The notes beneath the pieces are model-generated. The model saw nothing but the letters and a program-made list of their open reading frames with translations. It did not search any database and was not told where the DNA came from. Source: Ruficoccus amylovorans (lineage in GTDB: Bacteria; Verrucomicrobiota; Verrucomicrobiia; Opitutales; Cerasicoccaceae). Taken from it: a DNA stretch of 64,000 nt. The position numbers were made by a program, and so were the translations under genes. Where the stretch lies: contig NZ_JACHVB010000013.1 of NCBI RefSeq assembly GCF_014230085.1, positions 124,001 through 188,000 on the forward strand. Direction: 5' to 3'. Of the stretch, positions 15,825 to 23,893 are shown piece after piece; the first letter of the stretch is position 1, and every line of letters starts with the position of its first letter.

Positions 15825-17492
15825 TCACGCCAAGGGCTTCAGCAGCGAACGGGCGTGCTCCCGGGCGGAGGCAGACTTGCGGTCGCCGAGCATGCGGGCC
15901 AGTTCCTCCTCGCGGGCGGGAAGATCGTCGTGTAGTGGCTGGATGGATACAGTCGTCTCGCCGTCGCCCTGGGACTTCGTCACCACGTAGTGCTGCCGCC
16001 CCTGCGCGGCGACCTGCGGCAGGTGCGTCACGCAGAGGACCTGATGCTCCCCGGCCAGCGCGGCCAGTTCGCGCCCGACCTCGGCTCCGATCTCGCCCCC
16101 GACATTGGCATCGACCTCGTCGAAAACCAGCAGCGGCGTGTGGTCGGCCCGGGCCAGCACGGCCTTGAGCGCGAGCATGACCCGCGCGGTTTCACCGCTG
16201 GAGGCGATGCGGTTGAGCGGGAGCAATTCCTGCCCCGCGTTGGCGGAAAAAAGATAGTCGCAGCCGGAATCCCCGGTCGGCCCCAGCTCCTTGAGCGCGT
16301 GGACTTTTATCTCGAAGCCCGCTTTCTTGAACCCGAGCCGCTTGAGCAGTTTGCCTACTTCGGCGCTGAGTTTGGTCGAGGCGGCTTCGCGCTTTTTGGT
16401 CAAAGCGGCGGCCAGTCCACGCAGCGTTTTTTCCTTCACGGCAGCCTCGGCAGCCAGGCGCTCCAGCGTGCCCTCGACATCGGACTGAGCCTCCAGGCGA
16501 CCCGCCATCTCCTCGCGCTTGGCCAGAACTTCCGCCACCGTCGGGCCGTGCTTGCGCTTGACCTCCAGCCAGGCCGCCATGCGGGACTGAAGCAGTTCCG
16601 CCGCCTCCGGCTCGATGTCCACCTCGCCCGCGAGTCGGGAGAATTCGCCGCCCAGGTCCTGTAGCTCAATAATCGCGGCCTCCATCCGGGCGGAGAGACC
16701 GGCGGCCTCCTCGTCAAGCTGGGCCAGCTCGTGCGCGGCCCGTTGCATGGCGCCGAGTTGCGTGACCACGCCCTCGTCGCCGGTCAGCCCGGCCTCCAGT
16801 TGCCCGGCCAGTTCGGCCAGCTCCTGCGCCCGGTCCAGCCGTAAAAAATCACGCTCCAACTCGGCGATGGATTCCTCAGAGGCTTCCACCTGATCGATGC
16901 GGGCGATCTGCCGGGAGAGGAACTCCTGCTCGTCCTCGTCGAGCCGGTCCGCCGTGCGCAGTTCCTCGGCCTGCCGCAGCAGGTCCTGCCAGGCCGTGTA
17001 GTGCTCGCCGTAGGTTTCCAGTTCACTGGCCAGCCCCGCGAAAGCGTCAAGCATAGCCAACTGGTGACGCCCCTTGAAAAGCTTCTGCGGCTCGCCGGGG
17101 CCGTGAAAATCGATCCAGTGCCCGCCCAGTTCCTGCAATGCGGCCAGCGTGGCCAACGCGCCGTTGACCTGGACCTTGGCCGCGCGCTGGCGGTGGATCA
17201 CCCGGCGCAGGACGAGCGCCCCATCCTCGCAGGCGGGCAGCCCCAACTCCTCCAGCATGGTGTCGATCCGCTCCGGACGAGCAAAATGCAGGGTGGCGGC
17301 AACTTCGCAGGCGTCCTGCCCCTGCCGGATGACGGTCTTGTCCGCCCGGTTCCCGGCCAGCAGAGAGAGCGCCCCGAGCAGCACGCTTTTGCCCGCGCCG
17401 GTCTCGCCGGTCACGGCGGTGTAGCCGGGCTCGAACTCCAGTACCGCCTCGTCCATCAAGGCCAGATCACGGATATGCAGTTCTTCGAGCAT
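15825..17492 (-). CDS. recN: DNA repair protein RecN
   Basis: 555 residues. The Walker A motif 'GETGAGKS' is at residues 29-36. The middle half is coiled coil, as in SMC-like proteins. The C-terminal part carries the signature and Walker B regions ('SSGETARVMLALKAVLA' and 'LLVFDEVDANVGG'). RecN tethers DNA ends in recombinational repair of double-strand breaks. I see no LexA-type box upstream that I would defend. The gene stands alone, running away from tRNA-Val. Confidence 0.96.
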   Translation of the reverse strand: MLEELHIRDLALMDEAVLEFEPGYTAVTGETGAGKSVLLGALSLLAGNRADKTVIRQGQDACEVAATLHFARPERIDTMLEELGLPACEDGALVLRRVIHRQRAAKVQVNGALATLAALQELGGHWIDFHGPGEPQKLFKGRHQLAMLDAFAGLASELETYGEHYTAWQDLLRQAEELRTADRLDEDEQEFLSRQIARIDQVEASEESIAELERDFLRLDRAQELAELAGQLEAGLTGDEGVVTQLGAMQRAAHELAQLDEEAAGLSARMEAAIIELQDLGGEFSRLAGEVDIEPEAAELLQSRMAAWLEVKRKHGPTVAEVLAKREEMAGRLEAQSDVEGTLERLAAEAAVKEKTLRGLAAALTKKREAASTKLSAEVGKLLKRLGFKKAGFEIKVHALKELGPTGDSGCDYLFSANAGQELLPLNRIASSGETARVMLALKAVLARADHTPLLVFDEVDANVGGEIGAEVGRELAALAGEHQVLCVTHLPQVAAQGRQHYVVTKSQGDGETTVSIQPLHDDLPAREEELARMLGDRKSASAREHARSLLKPLA

Positions 17493-17715
17493 GGACAGAG
17501 GTTGGGCAAATTCCCGCCCGGAGAAAAGCTGTTTCTGCGCCCGGACGCATCATTCCACCGCGCTGTCACCAGTTGAGCACTCCCGGCCTACCCCTCTCGT
17601 CTCCTTCGCACACGGATGCTCACTGCGGCCTGAATGACCCCTCACCGGAAAATTTACCTAAAAAATTCCCTTGCCAGCGGCCATAAAATCTATTCGATGA
17701 CCACCTTCCTTCCGT

Positions 17716-17792
17716 GGGGGTATAGCTCAGTTGGCTAGAGCGCATCCTTGACATGGATGAGGTCACAGGTTCGAGCCCTGTTACTCCCACCA
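17716..17792 (+). tRNA. tRNA-Val (anticodon GAC)
   Basis: A full cloverleaf can be drawn: acceptor GGGGGTA / TACTCCC (one G-U pair), D stem GCTC / GAGC, anticodon stem CATCC / GGATG around the loop TTGACAT (anticodon GAC), and T stem ACAGG / CCTGT with TTCGAGC. The 3' CCA is encoded. It is the only tRNA in the window. Confidence 0.97.
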
Positions 17793-17892
17793 GTTTCCCC
17801 GGAAGGACAAGAGGCGTTTTCCATCGAGAAACGAATGCCTCGTTGCCGCCTATCAGGCAAAGCCTTGCAGCGTTTTAATTCATTGGCTATGG

Positions 17893-18012
17893 TCAGGTAT
17901 GGCCGTTCACACAACAATGCGGACCAAACATCGTGTCGTGGTAACCTTTGTCGCACAGCTTACCGCAAATAGGGCACTTTGAGTCCCGATTGCATTGCCA
18001 CAAAACCGGCAT
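17893..18012 (-). CDS. Possible 39-residue zinc-ribbon micro-protein
   Basis: This short frame begins with ATG and carries seven Cys in 39 residues, including 'CPICGKLC' and a terminal 'HCCVNGHT'. The Cys pattern is what a small zinc ribbon would show and is unlikely in random sequence of this length. Against it, there is no clear ribosome-binding site, the frame is open upstream without a better start, and another short frame overlaps. It could also be the remnant of a longer, decayed gene, because the surrounding 540 bp hold no other gene. Confidence 0.3.
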   Translation of the reverse strand: MPVLWQCNRDSKCPICGKLCDKGYHDTMFGPHCCVNGHT

Positions 18013-18283
18013 AGCGGTTGAGTTTTTGAGCGGAATAATACTGGGGTCTTCCAAGCACCTCCCGTTTCATAATAAAACCCGCCCGTTATTTGGAGACATA
18101 CATCGGCCAACTCCCACTCGCCATTTTACACATACAGCAACAGCAGCCATCCACCTGTCAGCATTAGGGAAATCGCTTCTCCCTCCACACGCCCCCCTGA
18201 ATCTATCGCGTCAGGTAGCGAGGCCGTCCGATCCACATCAGGATAAGCGAATACACGAATCCTACTCTCCAGTGCGTCACTTC

Positions 18284-18299
18284 GCTAAAACATTATTGC
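18284..18299 (+). promoter_or_regulatory. Candidate LacI-family operator upstream of the kinase gene
   Basis: GCTAAAAC followed by ATTATTGC forms an imperfect inverted repeat. The GCTAAAAC half-site is also found just after the promoter of the aldolase gene, which supports regulation by the LacI-type protein encoded between them. Confidence 0.4.
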
Positions 18300-18336
18300 G
18301 CAGTGGCGTGTTTTCGTATCCTTTTTAGGGCATCGT

Positions 18337-20004
18337 ATGAAAACCCCATCGCCTTTGTTCCTAGGTATAGACGTCGGCACCGGCAGCGCGCGCGCCGGGC
18401 TTTTCACCGCCAGCGGCGAGATGCTCGCCACGGCCAAGCAGGACATCCCCATGTGGAAGCCAAAAACGGACTTTGTCGAACAGTCCTCCGAGGCCATCTG
18501 GCAAGCCTGCTGCAACTCCACCCGCGCCGCCCTCAAAGCCGCCAAGGCCAAGCCCGAACAGATCGCAGGGATCGGCTTTGACGCCACCTGCTCGCTGGTC
18601 GCGGTTGATGCGGCGGGCGCGCCCGTCTCGCTCAGCCCCAGCGGCAGCGACGAGCAGAACGTGATCGTCTGGATGGACCACCGCGCCATCAGCCAGGCCG
18701 AGCGCATTAACAGCGGCAAACACAAGGTGTTGCGCTACGTCGGCGGCGTCATTTCCCCGGAGATGCAGACCCCCAAGCTCCTCTGGGTAAAGGAGAATAT
18801 GCCCAAGGCCTGGAAGCGCACGGCGCACTTCTTTGACCTCCCCGACTACCTCACCTACCGCGCCACCGGCGACACCACGCGCTCGCTGTGCTCGCTGGTG
18901 TGCAAGTGGACCTATCTCGGCCACCAGGGCCTCGACGGCGCGGGCTGGGACAAAAGCTACTTCGAAAGCATTGGCCTCGGGGACTTCGTGCAGGAAGGCT
19001 TTGCGCGGATCGGCACCCGCGTGCGCCCGATGGGCGAACCGGTCGGCAGCGGCCTTACCGCTCAGGCAGCCAAGGACCTCGGGCTGGCCGAAGGGACGCC
19101 GGTCGGCGTCTCCATCATCGACGCGCACGCCGGCGGCCTCGGCCTGCTCGGTGCTTCGCTGGGCAAGCAAAAGGTCGGCTCCGCCACCCTGAACAAGCGC
19201 ATCGCCCTGATCGGCGGCACCTCCTCCTGCCACATGGCCGCCTCGCCCGAACCGCGCTACATCAAGGGCGTCTGGGGGCCGTACTTCTCGGCCATGATCC
19301 CTGGCTTGTGGCTGACCGAGGGCGGGCAATCCGCCACCGGGGCCCTGCTCGACCATGTGATTTTCAACCATCCGGCAGCCGCCGGCCTTCAGGCCGAAGC
19401 CGAGATGAAGGGCACGAGCATTTTTGACCTGCTCAACGACCACATCGACGCCCTGGCCAAATCCGAAGGGCTGAAATTCCCGGCGGCGCTGACGCGCGAA
19501 CTGCACATCCAACCCGACTTCCACGGTAACCGCTCCCCCCGTGCCAACCCGACTCTTAAGGGCATGGTAAGCGGCCTCACCCTCTCGGCCACCCGCGACG
19601 ACCTCGCCCGGCAGTACCTGGCCGCGATTCAGGCCGTCGCCTATGGCACGCGGCACATTCTCGACGAACTGAACAAAAAGGGCTACGACATCAAGACCAT
19701 CTTCATCTGCGGCGGCGGAACCAAGAACCGGGTCTTCATGCGCGAGCACGCGGACATCACCGGCTGCACGCTGGTGCTGCCGCAGGAGCCCGAAGCCGTC
19801 CTGCTCGGAGGAGCCGTGCTGGGCTCGGTCGCGGCGGGCGCGAACGACTCCGTCCTCGCCGCCATGAACGCCATGAACGTCGCCGGCAAAACCATCGAAC
19901 CGGCCCGGGGCGCCACCGCCCGCTACCACGACGCCAAGTACGCCGTCTTTCACCGCATGCACAAGGACTTCCTCGCCTACCGCAAGCTCATGTCCGAAAG
20001 CTAG
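18337..20004 (+). CDS. FGGY-family pentulose (ribulose/ribitol-type) kinase
   Basis: 555 residues, the length of the '5C carbohydrate kinase' branch of the FGGY family. Visible are the phosphate-1 loop '[15 protein letters not shown]' (residues 8-22), the catalytic-base region '[11 protein letters not shown]', the adenosine loop '[12 protein letters not shown]', and the C-terminal '[19 protein letters not shown]' typical of the family. It would phosphorylate a ketopentose such as D-ribulose in the cytoplasm. A LacI-type regulator and an aldolase-family gene follow, so it belongs to a sugar-use module. The exact sugar is not decided by sequence. Confidence 0.9.
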   Translation: MKTPSPLFLGIDVGTGSARAGLFTASGEMLATAKQDIPMWKPKTDFVEQSSEAIWQACCNSTRAALKAAKAKPEQIAGIGFDATCSLVAVDAAGAPVSLSPSGSDEQNVIVWMDHRAISQAERINSGKHKVLRYVGGVISPEMQTPKLLWVKENMPKAWKRTAHFFDLPDYLTYRATGDTTRSLCSLVCKWTYLGHQGLDGAGWDKSYFESIGLGDFVQEGFARIGTRVRPMGEPVGSGLTAQAAKDLGLAEGTPVGVSIIDAHAGGLGLLGASLGKQKVGSATLNKRIALIGGTSSCHMAASPEPRYIKGVWGPYFSAMIPGLWLTEGGQSATGALLDHVIFNHPAAAGLQAEAEMKGTSIFDLLNDHIDALAKSEGLKFPAALTRELHIQPDFHGNRSPRANPTLKGMVSGLTLSATRDDLARQYLAAIQAVAYGTRHILDELNKKGYDIKTIFICGGGTKNRVFMREHADITGCTLVLPQEPEAVLLGGAVLGSVAAGANDSVLAAMNAMNVAGKTIEPARGATARYHDAKYAVFHRMHKDFLAYRKLMSES

Positions 20005-20051
20005 GCCATGTGGACTAAGGTCGTTTCTTTTGACCGGAACGGGCGTCTCCC

Positions 20052-20065
20052 GCAAAATATTTTGC
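20052..20065. promoter_or_regulatory. Perfect palindrome, candidate autoregulatory operator
   Basis: GCAAAATATTTTGC is a perfect 14-bp inverted repeat about 90 bp upstream of the LacI-type regulator start, in the gap after the kinase gene. Confidence 0.45.
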
Positions 20066-20157
20066 AAGATGCGCCCGGTTCCGGCACAGAAGATTTGCCA
20101 GCGGCGGTTTTTTCCTGAATCGTAGAAAAGAGAGGCCGTCCCAGCAATCGACCCATT

Positions 20158-21204
20158 ATGAAAAAAGCAAGCACAGGCAGAGTCACGGTACGTCAGATCG
20201 CCGAAGAGGCAGGGCTGACGATCGGCTCGGTGTCGAGCGTCCTGAATAACAAGCACATCGAGCGCCGGATATCGCCTACCACTGTAGCAAAGGTGCGCGA
20301 AACCGCTGCGCGTCTCGGCTACATGCCCAATATCAACGCCCGCCGCCTGCGCAGCGGCAGCGACTCGCTCAACTCAGTCACATTGGCCGTGATTACCAGT
20401 TACGAGGCCCCCCTCACGCTCGTCAACCGCATCATCAAGGCTATCCGGCAGAATGTGGACGAAGAGCGCAAGAACGGCAGCCCCTACCAGTTCACCGTCA
20501 CCATCGAGATGTTCCCGGCGGGGCAACTCAGCACCGTCCCCGGCCTGCTGACCGGCAGCCAGTTCAACGCCGCCATCATCACCAACACTACCCTGGCCGA
20601 CGACCAGTTTCTCCAGCGCAACCAGCTTCCCTACCCCGCCGTGGTCGTCAACCGCTCGATCCCCGGCTACCCCCGCGTCTATGAAGATCCCGAGACCGGA
20701 ACCCGCGCCGCGGACCTCCTGCTCGACTCCGGGCGCAAGCGCCTGGCCGTGCTTCACGGCAGCCCCCTCACCCAGGTCACGGACACACGCGTGAGCAGCT
20801 TCATGCGGCGCGTTTCCCAGCGCCAGGGCACGTCGATCAAGGAGATCGTGGCTTCGACCCTGAGCGAAGCCGCCGCCGCCGAAGCCATGCGACACTTCCT
20901 TTCCCAAAAGGAAAAGATCGACGGCCTGTACGCCGTCACCGACGGGATGGCCCTCGGAGCCTACCACGCAATCAAGGCCACCTCCTTGAAAATCCCCCAC
21001 GACATCGCCGTCGTCGGGGCCGGTGACTACGATTTCTCGCCCCTGCTCGATCCGTCGCTGGCCACGGTCGGTGCCGACCAGCAAAAGCAGGGCCTGGCTG
21101 CCGTCCACATGCTGATGGACCTGGTCCACCTGCGCTCCACCCGACAATCAGAAATCAGTATCCCTGTCGAAGTCATCCCCCGCGGGTCTGTCGCTTCCGC
21201 CTGA
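20158..21204 (+). CDS. LacI/GalR-family transcriptional regulator
   Basis: 348 residues. The N-terminal helix-turn-helix reads 'VTVRQIAEEAGLTIGSVSSVLN' (key VRQIAEEAGLT and SVLN), followed by the hinge region 'RLGYMPNINARRLRSG'. A periplasmic-binding-protein-like effector domain covers the rest, with 'DGLYAVTDGMALGAYHAIK' and 'IAVVGAGDYDFSPLLDPSLATV'. It likely represses the flanking kinase and aldolase genes and senses a sugar or sugar phosphate. It is encoded between them on the same strand. Confidence 0.93.
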   Translation: MKKASTGRVTVRQIAEEAGLTIGSVSSVLNNKHIERRISPTTVAKVRETAARLGYMPNINARRLRSGSDSLNSVTLAVITSYEAPLTLVNRIIKAIRQNVDEERKNGSPYQFTVTIEMFPAGQLSTVPGLLTGSQFNAAIITNTTLADDQFLQRNQLPYPAVVVNRSIPGYPRVYEDPETGTRAADLLLDSGRKRLAVLHGSPLTQVTDTRVSSFMRRVSQRQGTSIKEIVASTLSEAAAAEAMRHFLSQKEKIDGLYAVTDGMALGAYHAIKATSLKIPHDIAVVGAGDYDFSPLLDPSLATVGADQQKQGLAAVHMLMDLVHLRSTRQSEISIPVEVIPRGSVASA

Positions 21205-21241
21205 CCCGGTTTTTATCCGGACCCTTTATTCATTATTCACA

Positions 21242-21270
21242 TTGACAAATAACGTTTTTTCAAGGATATT
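21242..21270 (+). promoter_or_regulatory. Promoter of the aldolase-family gene
   Basis: TTGACA, 17 nt, GATATT: a near-ideal sigma-70 type promoter. The GCTAAAAC half-site lies 2 bp after the -10 box (21272-21279), where a repressor would block initiation. Confidence 0.65.
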
Positions 21271-21349
21271 TGCTAAAACCTTTTTCCTTGAGACATTAAA
21301 TTTCCGCCCCCTATTCAAAGTGCTGCGGAGCAAAGACCCTACGAAAGAA

Positions 21350-22294
21350 ATGAGCGATACGAAATCATCCGCCCCCCGCCGGGGCCTTATTAATGCCCTG
21401 TGGACGCCGACGCTCGCCGACGGCAGTCTGGACCGCCCCGCCATCGAAGCCCACCTCGCCTTTTTACGCGAATGCGGCATCGACGGGGTTATCGCACTGG
21501 GCAGCACGGGCGAGTTTACGCGCCTGGACATCCCCACCCGCAAGGAACTTATCAGCCTGGTCGCCGAGCAGGCCCGCCCGATGGCGGTGCTGATCAACGT
21601 CAGCGACACCCGCTTTGATAATGTGATCGAACTGGCCGCGCACGCCAAGACCGTCGGGGCCGACGGGGTGGCACTCATGCCCCCGTCATTCTTCAAGCTC
21701 ACCCCCGCCGACGTGCTGGAGTTCCTGCTCCGCGCCGCTGAAAAGATCGAACTGCCGGTGTGCCTTTACAACTATCCTGAAGTGACCAACAACCGGATCG
21801 ACCCCTGCGTGATCGAAGCCTTTGCCGACCAGGTGGGCATGTTCGGGATCAAGCAGAGCGGCGCGGAATTTGACTATCACCACGAGTTGGCTGCGCTTGC
21901 CAAGAAAAAAGGTTTTACCCTATTTTCCGCTTCCGACCGTCGCCTGCCCGAAGCCTTCGAAATCGGTGCCGGTGGCCACATTGGCGGGCTTCCGAACTTC
22001 ATCCCCGAAATTATGCGCGAGCTGTACGATGCCTGCGAAGCCGGGGACAAGGCCGCCATTGCCCAGCCGCTGGCCCGCATGAACGCCGCCATCGACGCCA
22101 TCTGCAAGGTGCCCTTCCCCTTCGATGTCGCCGCCGGGATGGAAGCTCGCGGCATCACCCCCGGTGCCCACAAGATGCCCATTTCTCCGGAAACGCAGGA
22201 AAAGTACCGCACCGCGGTCGAAGCCTGCCGCAAGCTCTACGCCGAGTGGGGCCTGCCGCAATTCCAGCCCTGTGCCGCCGCGGCCGAGGTTTGA
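21350..22294 (+). CDS. DapA-superfamily (NAL/DHDPS-like) lyase, not true DapA
   Basis: 314 residues from the chosen ATG. A TTG-started extension upstream would run through the promoter and is rejected. The (beta/alpha)8 lyase signatures are present: 'GSTGEFTRL' at residues 51-59, Tyr140 in 'CLYNYP', and Schiff-base Lys168 in 'FGIKQSG', spaced 28 apart exactly as in E. coli DapA. The Arg that binds aspartate semialdehyde in DapA (motif YNVPSR) is replaced (YNYPEV), so lysine biosynthesis is unlikely. With the kinase and LacI genes next door, cleavage or dehydration of a keto-sugar acid is more probable. Confidence 0.85.
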   Translation: MSDTKSSAPRRGLINALWTPTLADGSLDRPAIEAHLAFLRECGIDGVIALGSTGEFTRLDIPTRKELISLVAEQARPMAVLINVSDTRFDNVIELAAHAKTVGADGVALMPPSFFKLTPADVLEFLLRAAEKIELPVCLYNYPEVTNNRIDPCVIEAFADQVGMFGIKQSGAEFDYHHELAALAKKKGFTLFSASDRRLPEAFEIGAGGHIGGLPNFIPEIMRELYDACEAGDKAAIAQPLARMNAAIDAICKVPFPFDVAAGMEARGITPGAHKMPISPETQEKYRTAVEACRKLYAEWGLPQFQPCAAAAEV

Positions 22295-22318
22295 GTCCGC
22301 TTTCTGGTTCCATCAGAC

Positions 22319-22355
22319 AAAAATGCCCGTTCGGCTCCGGCCGGCGGGCATTTTT
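22319..22355. terminator. Bidirectional terminator after the aldolase gene
   Basis: AAAAATGCCCG / CGGGCATTTTT stem around a GC-rich loop, with T runs on both strands. Confidence 0.85.
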
Positions 22356-22490
22356 CTTTTGTACTTTTTTTGGGAAAACCGGGCAACCACAGGGGACACA
22401 GCCCGGAGAGGCCATACCTTTTCTGCAACTACTCAACCGCCCCGATTGAGAGACAATTCAACCACGACCGGCGAGGCTGTGTACACAAAC

Positions 22491-22847
22491 CTACCCTGCC
22501 AGCAGCGCGGTCCAACGCTCCTCGTCGAAGCCGACCGTGGCCACGCCGTCGCCGATGAGGAAGGGGCGCTTGACGAGATTGCCGTTCGAGCCGAGCAGGG
22601 CGAAGGCTTCCTGCTCGCTCAAGCCGGGCAGTTTGTCCTTCATCCCGAGGGCCTTGTAGTCGCCGCCCGAGGTGTTGAAGAGCTTGCGCAGTTCGCCGTC
22701 GCAGGCAGCCAGCATCGTCTTGAATTCGCCCGCCGACGGCGGAGTCTCGCGGATGGCAATCTCCTCATAGGAGACGCCCTTCTCGTCGAGAAACTTCTTC
22801 GCTTTGCGGCAGGTGCCGCAGCCTTTGTACGCGTAAAACTTGAGCAT
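22491..22847 (-). CDS. ArsC/Spx-family thioredoxin-fold protein
   Basis: 118 residues. 'YKGCGTCRKAKKFLDEKGV' at the N-terminus gives a CxxC motif at Cys10/Cys13, followed by 'KLFNTSGGDYKALGMKD' and 'RPFLIGDG', the usual ArsC/Spx fold landmarks (RPF/RP-loop). Members include arsenate reductases, Spx regulators and YffB-like proteins. The absence of the HxC/Arg set of classical arsenate reductase favours an uncharacterised YffB/MgsR-like role. It lies 22 bp downstream of the SGNH hydrolase gene. Confidence 0.85.
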   Translation of the reverse strand: MLKFYAYKGCGTCRKAKKFLDEKGVSYEEIAIRETPPSAGEFKTMLAACDGELRKLFNTSGGDYKALGMKDKLPGLSEQEAFALLGSNGNLVKRPFLIGDGVATVGFDEERWTALLAG

Positions 22848-22869
22848 CTTGCCCTCCGAGACTGAGGGC

Positions 22870-23721
22870 TCAGGGCTGCCCGTCAAGCGGAACGATGTCG
22901 TAGGCGACCTGCTGAAGCGCCTGCGCGATCTCGGGCTTGAGATCCAGCCCGTCGGCGGCGCTGTCCTCGCCCACGGGGAGTTCGCGCGGGTCGGCCTGGT
23001 AAATGGTCCGGTACATGACCAGCGCCGAGAGGTAGGCGCCGTAATTGTTCTGATGGTACTTGTCATGCCCCCAAAGGCGGATGGGCCCTTCGCTCTCGGG
23101 TGTGGAGGGGTCGTCGGACACGCCCCGGTCCACGGCCTCCATAAAGGCATCTCCGACCGGGAACCAGCCCTCGACCTCGAACTCCTCCGCCGCGCCGCTG
23201 TAGGCCGTGCGCAGTTCATCCTGCATGTCACCGAGCTTGGCGAAGAGGCCCTTCTCGACGAGGTTGGGCCGGGCCCAGGTCTCATAGAGGTAAATGTCCA
23301 CTTCCGGGTTTTCCTCGCGCACGAGGTCGATCAGCTTTTTGGCGTAGGCGCGGAAGGCTTCGACATTGGTGCCGTTACCGCCACCCGAGGGCGAGACCAG
23401 CGGACGCGTGCTGTACTCCTGCAGGACGACGATGTCCCAGGGTTGGGCGATCTTGTCGGCGTGGTTGACGTAATGCCACTCCAGGGTCTTGCCGCCGGAC
23501 AGTTCGGAGCTGACCTGCGGGTCTTTGCCGCCCTCCTGGGCCAGCTTTTTGAAAATCGCGGGGATGCCGCCAATGTTGCTGTCGTGGAGATCCGTCACCG
23601 TCCCGGCCCCGTACTCCTTGGGCACGTAGGTGAAGCTGTTGCCAACGAAGAGGACGCTCTGCCCCCAGGCACCCAGCGCGCTCAAGAGAAACGCGAGAAC
23701 GACGAAACGAAATGTATTCAT
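22870..23721 (-). CDS. Secreted SGNH/GDSL-type hydrolase
   Basis: 283 residues from the ATG that directly precedes a signal peptide ('FRFVVLAFLLSALGAWGQS'). Block I 'FVGNSFTYVP' puts the nucleophile at Ser29. A late 'HDKYHQNNYGAYLSAL' supplies the Asp-x-x-His of block V. The overall pattern resembles DUF4886-like SGNH proteins. It is probably an esterase acting on an envelope or environmental glycan ester; the substrate is unknown. Divergent from tex with an AT-richer gap. Confidence 0.75.
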   Translation of the reverse strand: MNTFRFVVLAFLLSALGAWGQSVLFVGNSFTYVPKEYGAGTVTDLHDSNIGGIPAIFKKLAQEGGKDPQVSSELSGGKTLEWHYVNHADKIAQPWDIVVLQEYSTRPLVSPSGGGNGTNVEAFRAYAKKLIDLVREENPEVDIYLYETWARPNLVEKGLFAKLGDMQDELRTAYSGAAEEFEVEGWFPVGDAFMEAVDRGVSDDPSTPESEGPIRLWGHDKYHQNNYGAYLSALVMYRTIYQADPRELPVGEDSAADGLDLKPEIAQALQQVAYDIVPLDGQP

Positions 23722-23893
23722 CCGATACAACCCAGAGTATTCGCGAACAGAGGCAAGCACTTTTCCGTGTCCATTCCGGCCGGCGGCTTGCCCGATACAA
23801 TACTCCTCCCGGATCGGCTTGCGGGCTTTCCCCTACGGGCGGATTTTTCTTTGCCAAAAGGACGGGGTTTTGGCTAACTGCGCGTTTTTCCCG

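Larger units (their letters stand above)
17793..18336. other. Gene-poor interval upstream of the sugar kinase gene
   Basis: 544 bp of lower GC than the flanks between tRNA-Val and the kinase start. Apart from the doubtful zinc-ribbon frame and a candidate operator near its right end, I see no gene. A 17-base stretch near 18083-18100 (GACATACATCGGC core) recurs inverted near 28295-28312. Confidence 0.5.

Noticed and set aside
21242-21349. N-terminal extension of the aldolase-family protein from a TTG
   Set aside because: The extension lies over a near-ideal promoter and candidate operator and is not family-like; the ATG at 21350 fits homologues.
21350-22294. Assignment as dapA (lysine biosynthesis)
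   Set aside because: The Arg that follows the catalytic Tyr in DapA is replaced by Val, and the neighbours are sugar genes.
22491-22847. Assignment as arsC (arsenate reductase)
   Set aside because: Only the general ArsC/Spx fold can be supported. No arsenic genes are nearby, and the CxxC site fits related non-arsenate proteins equally well.
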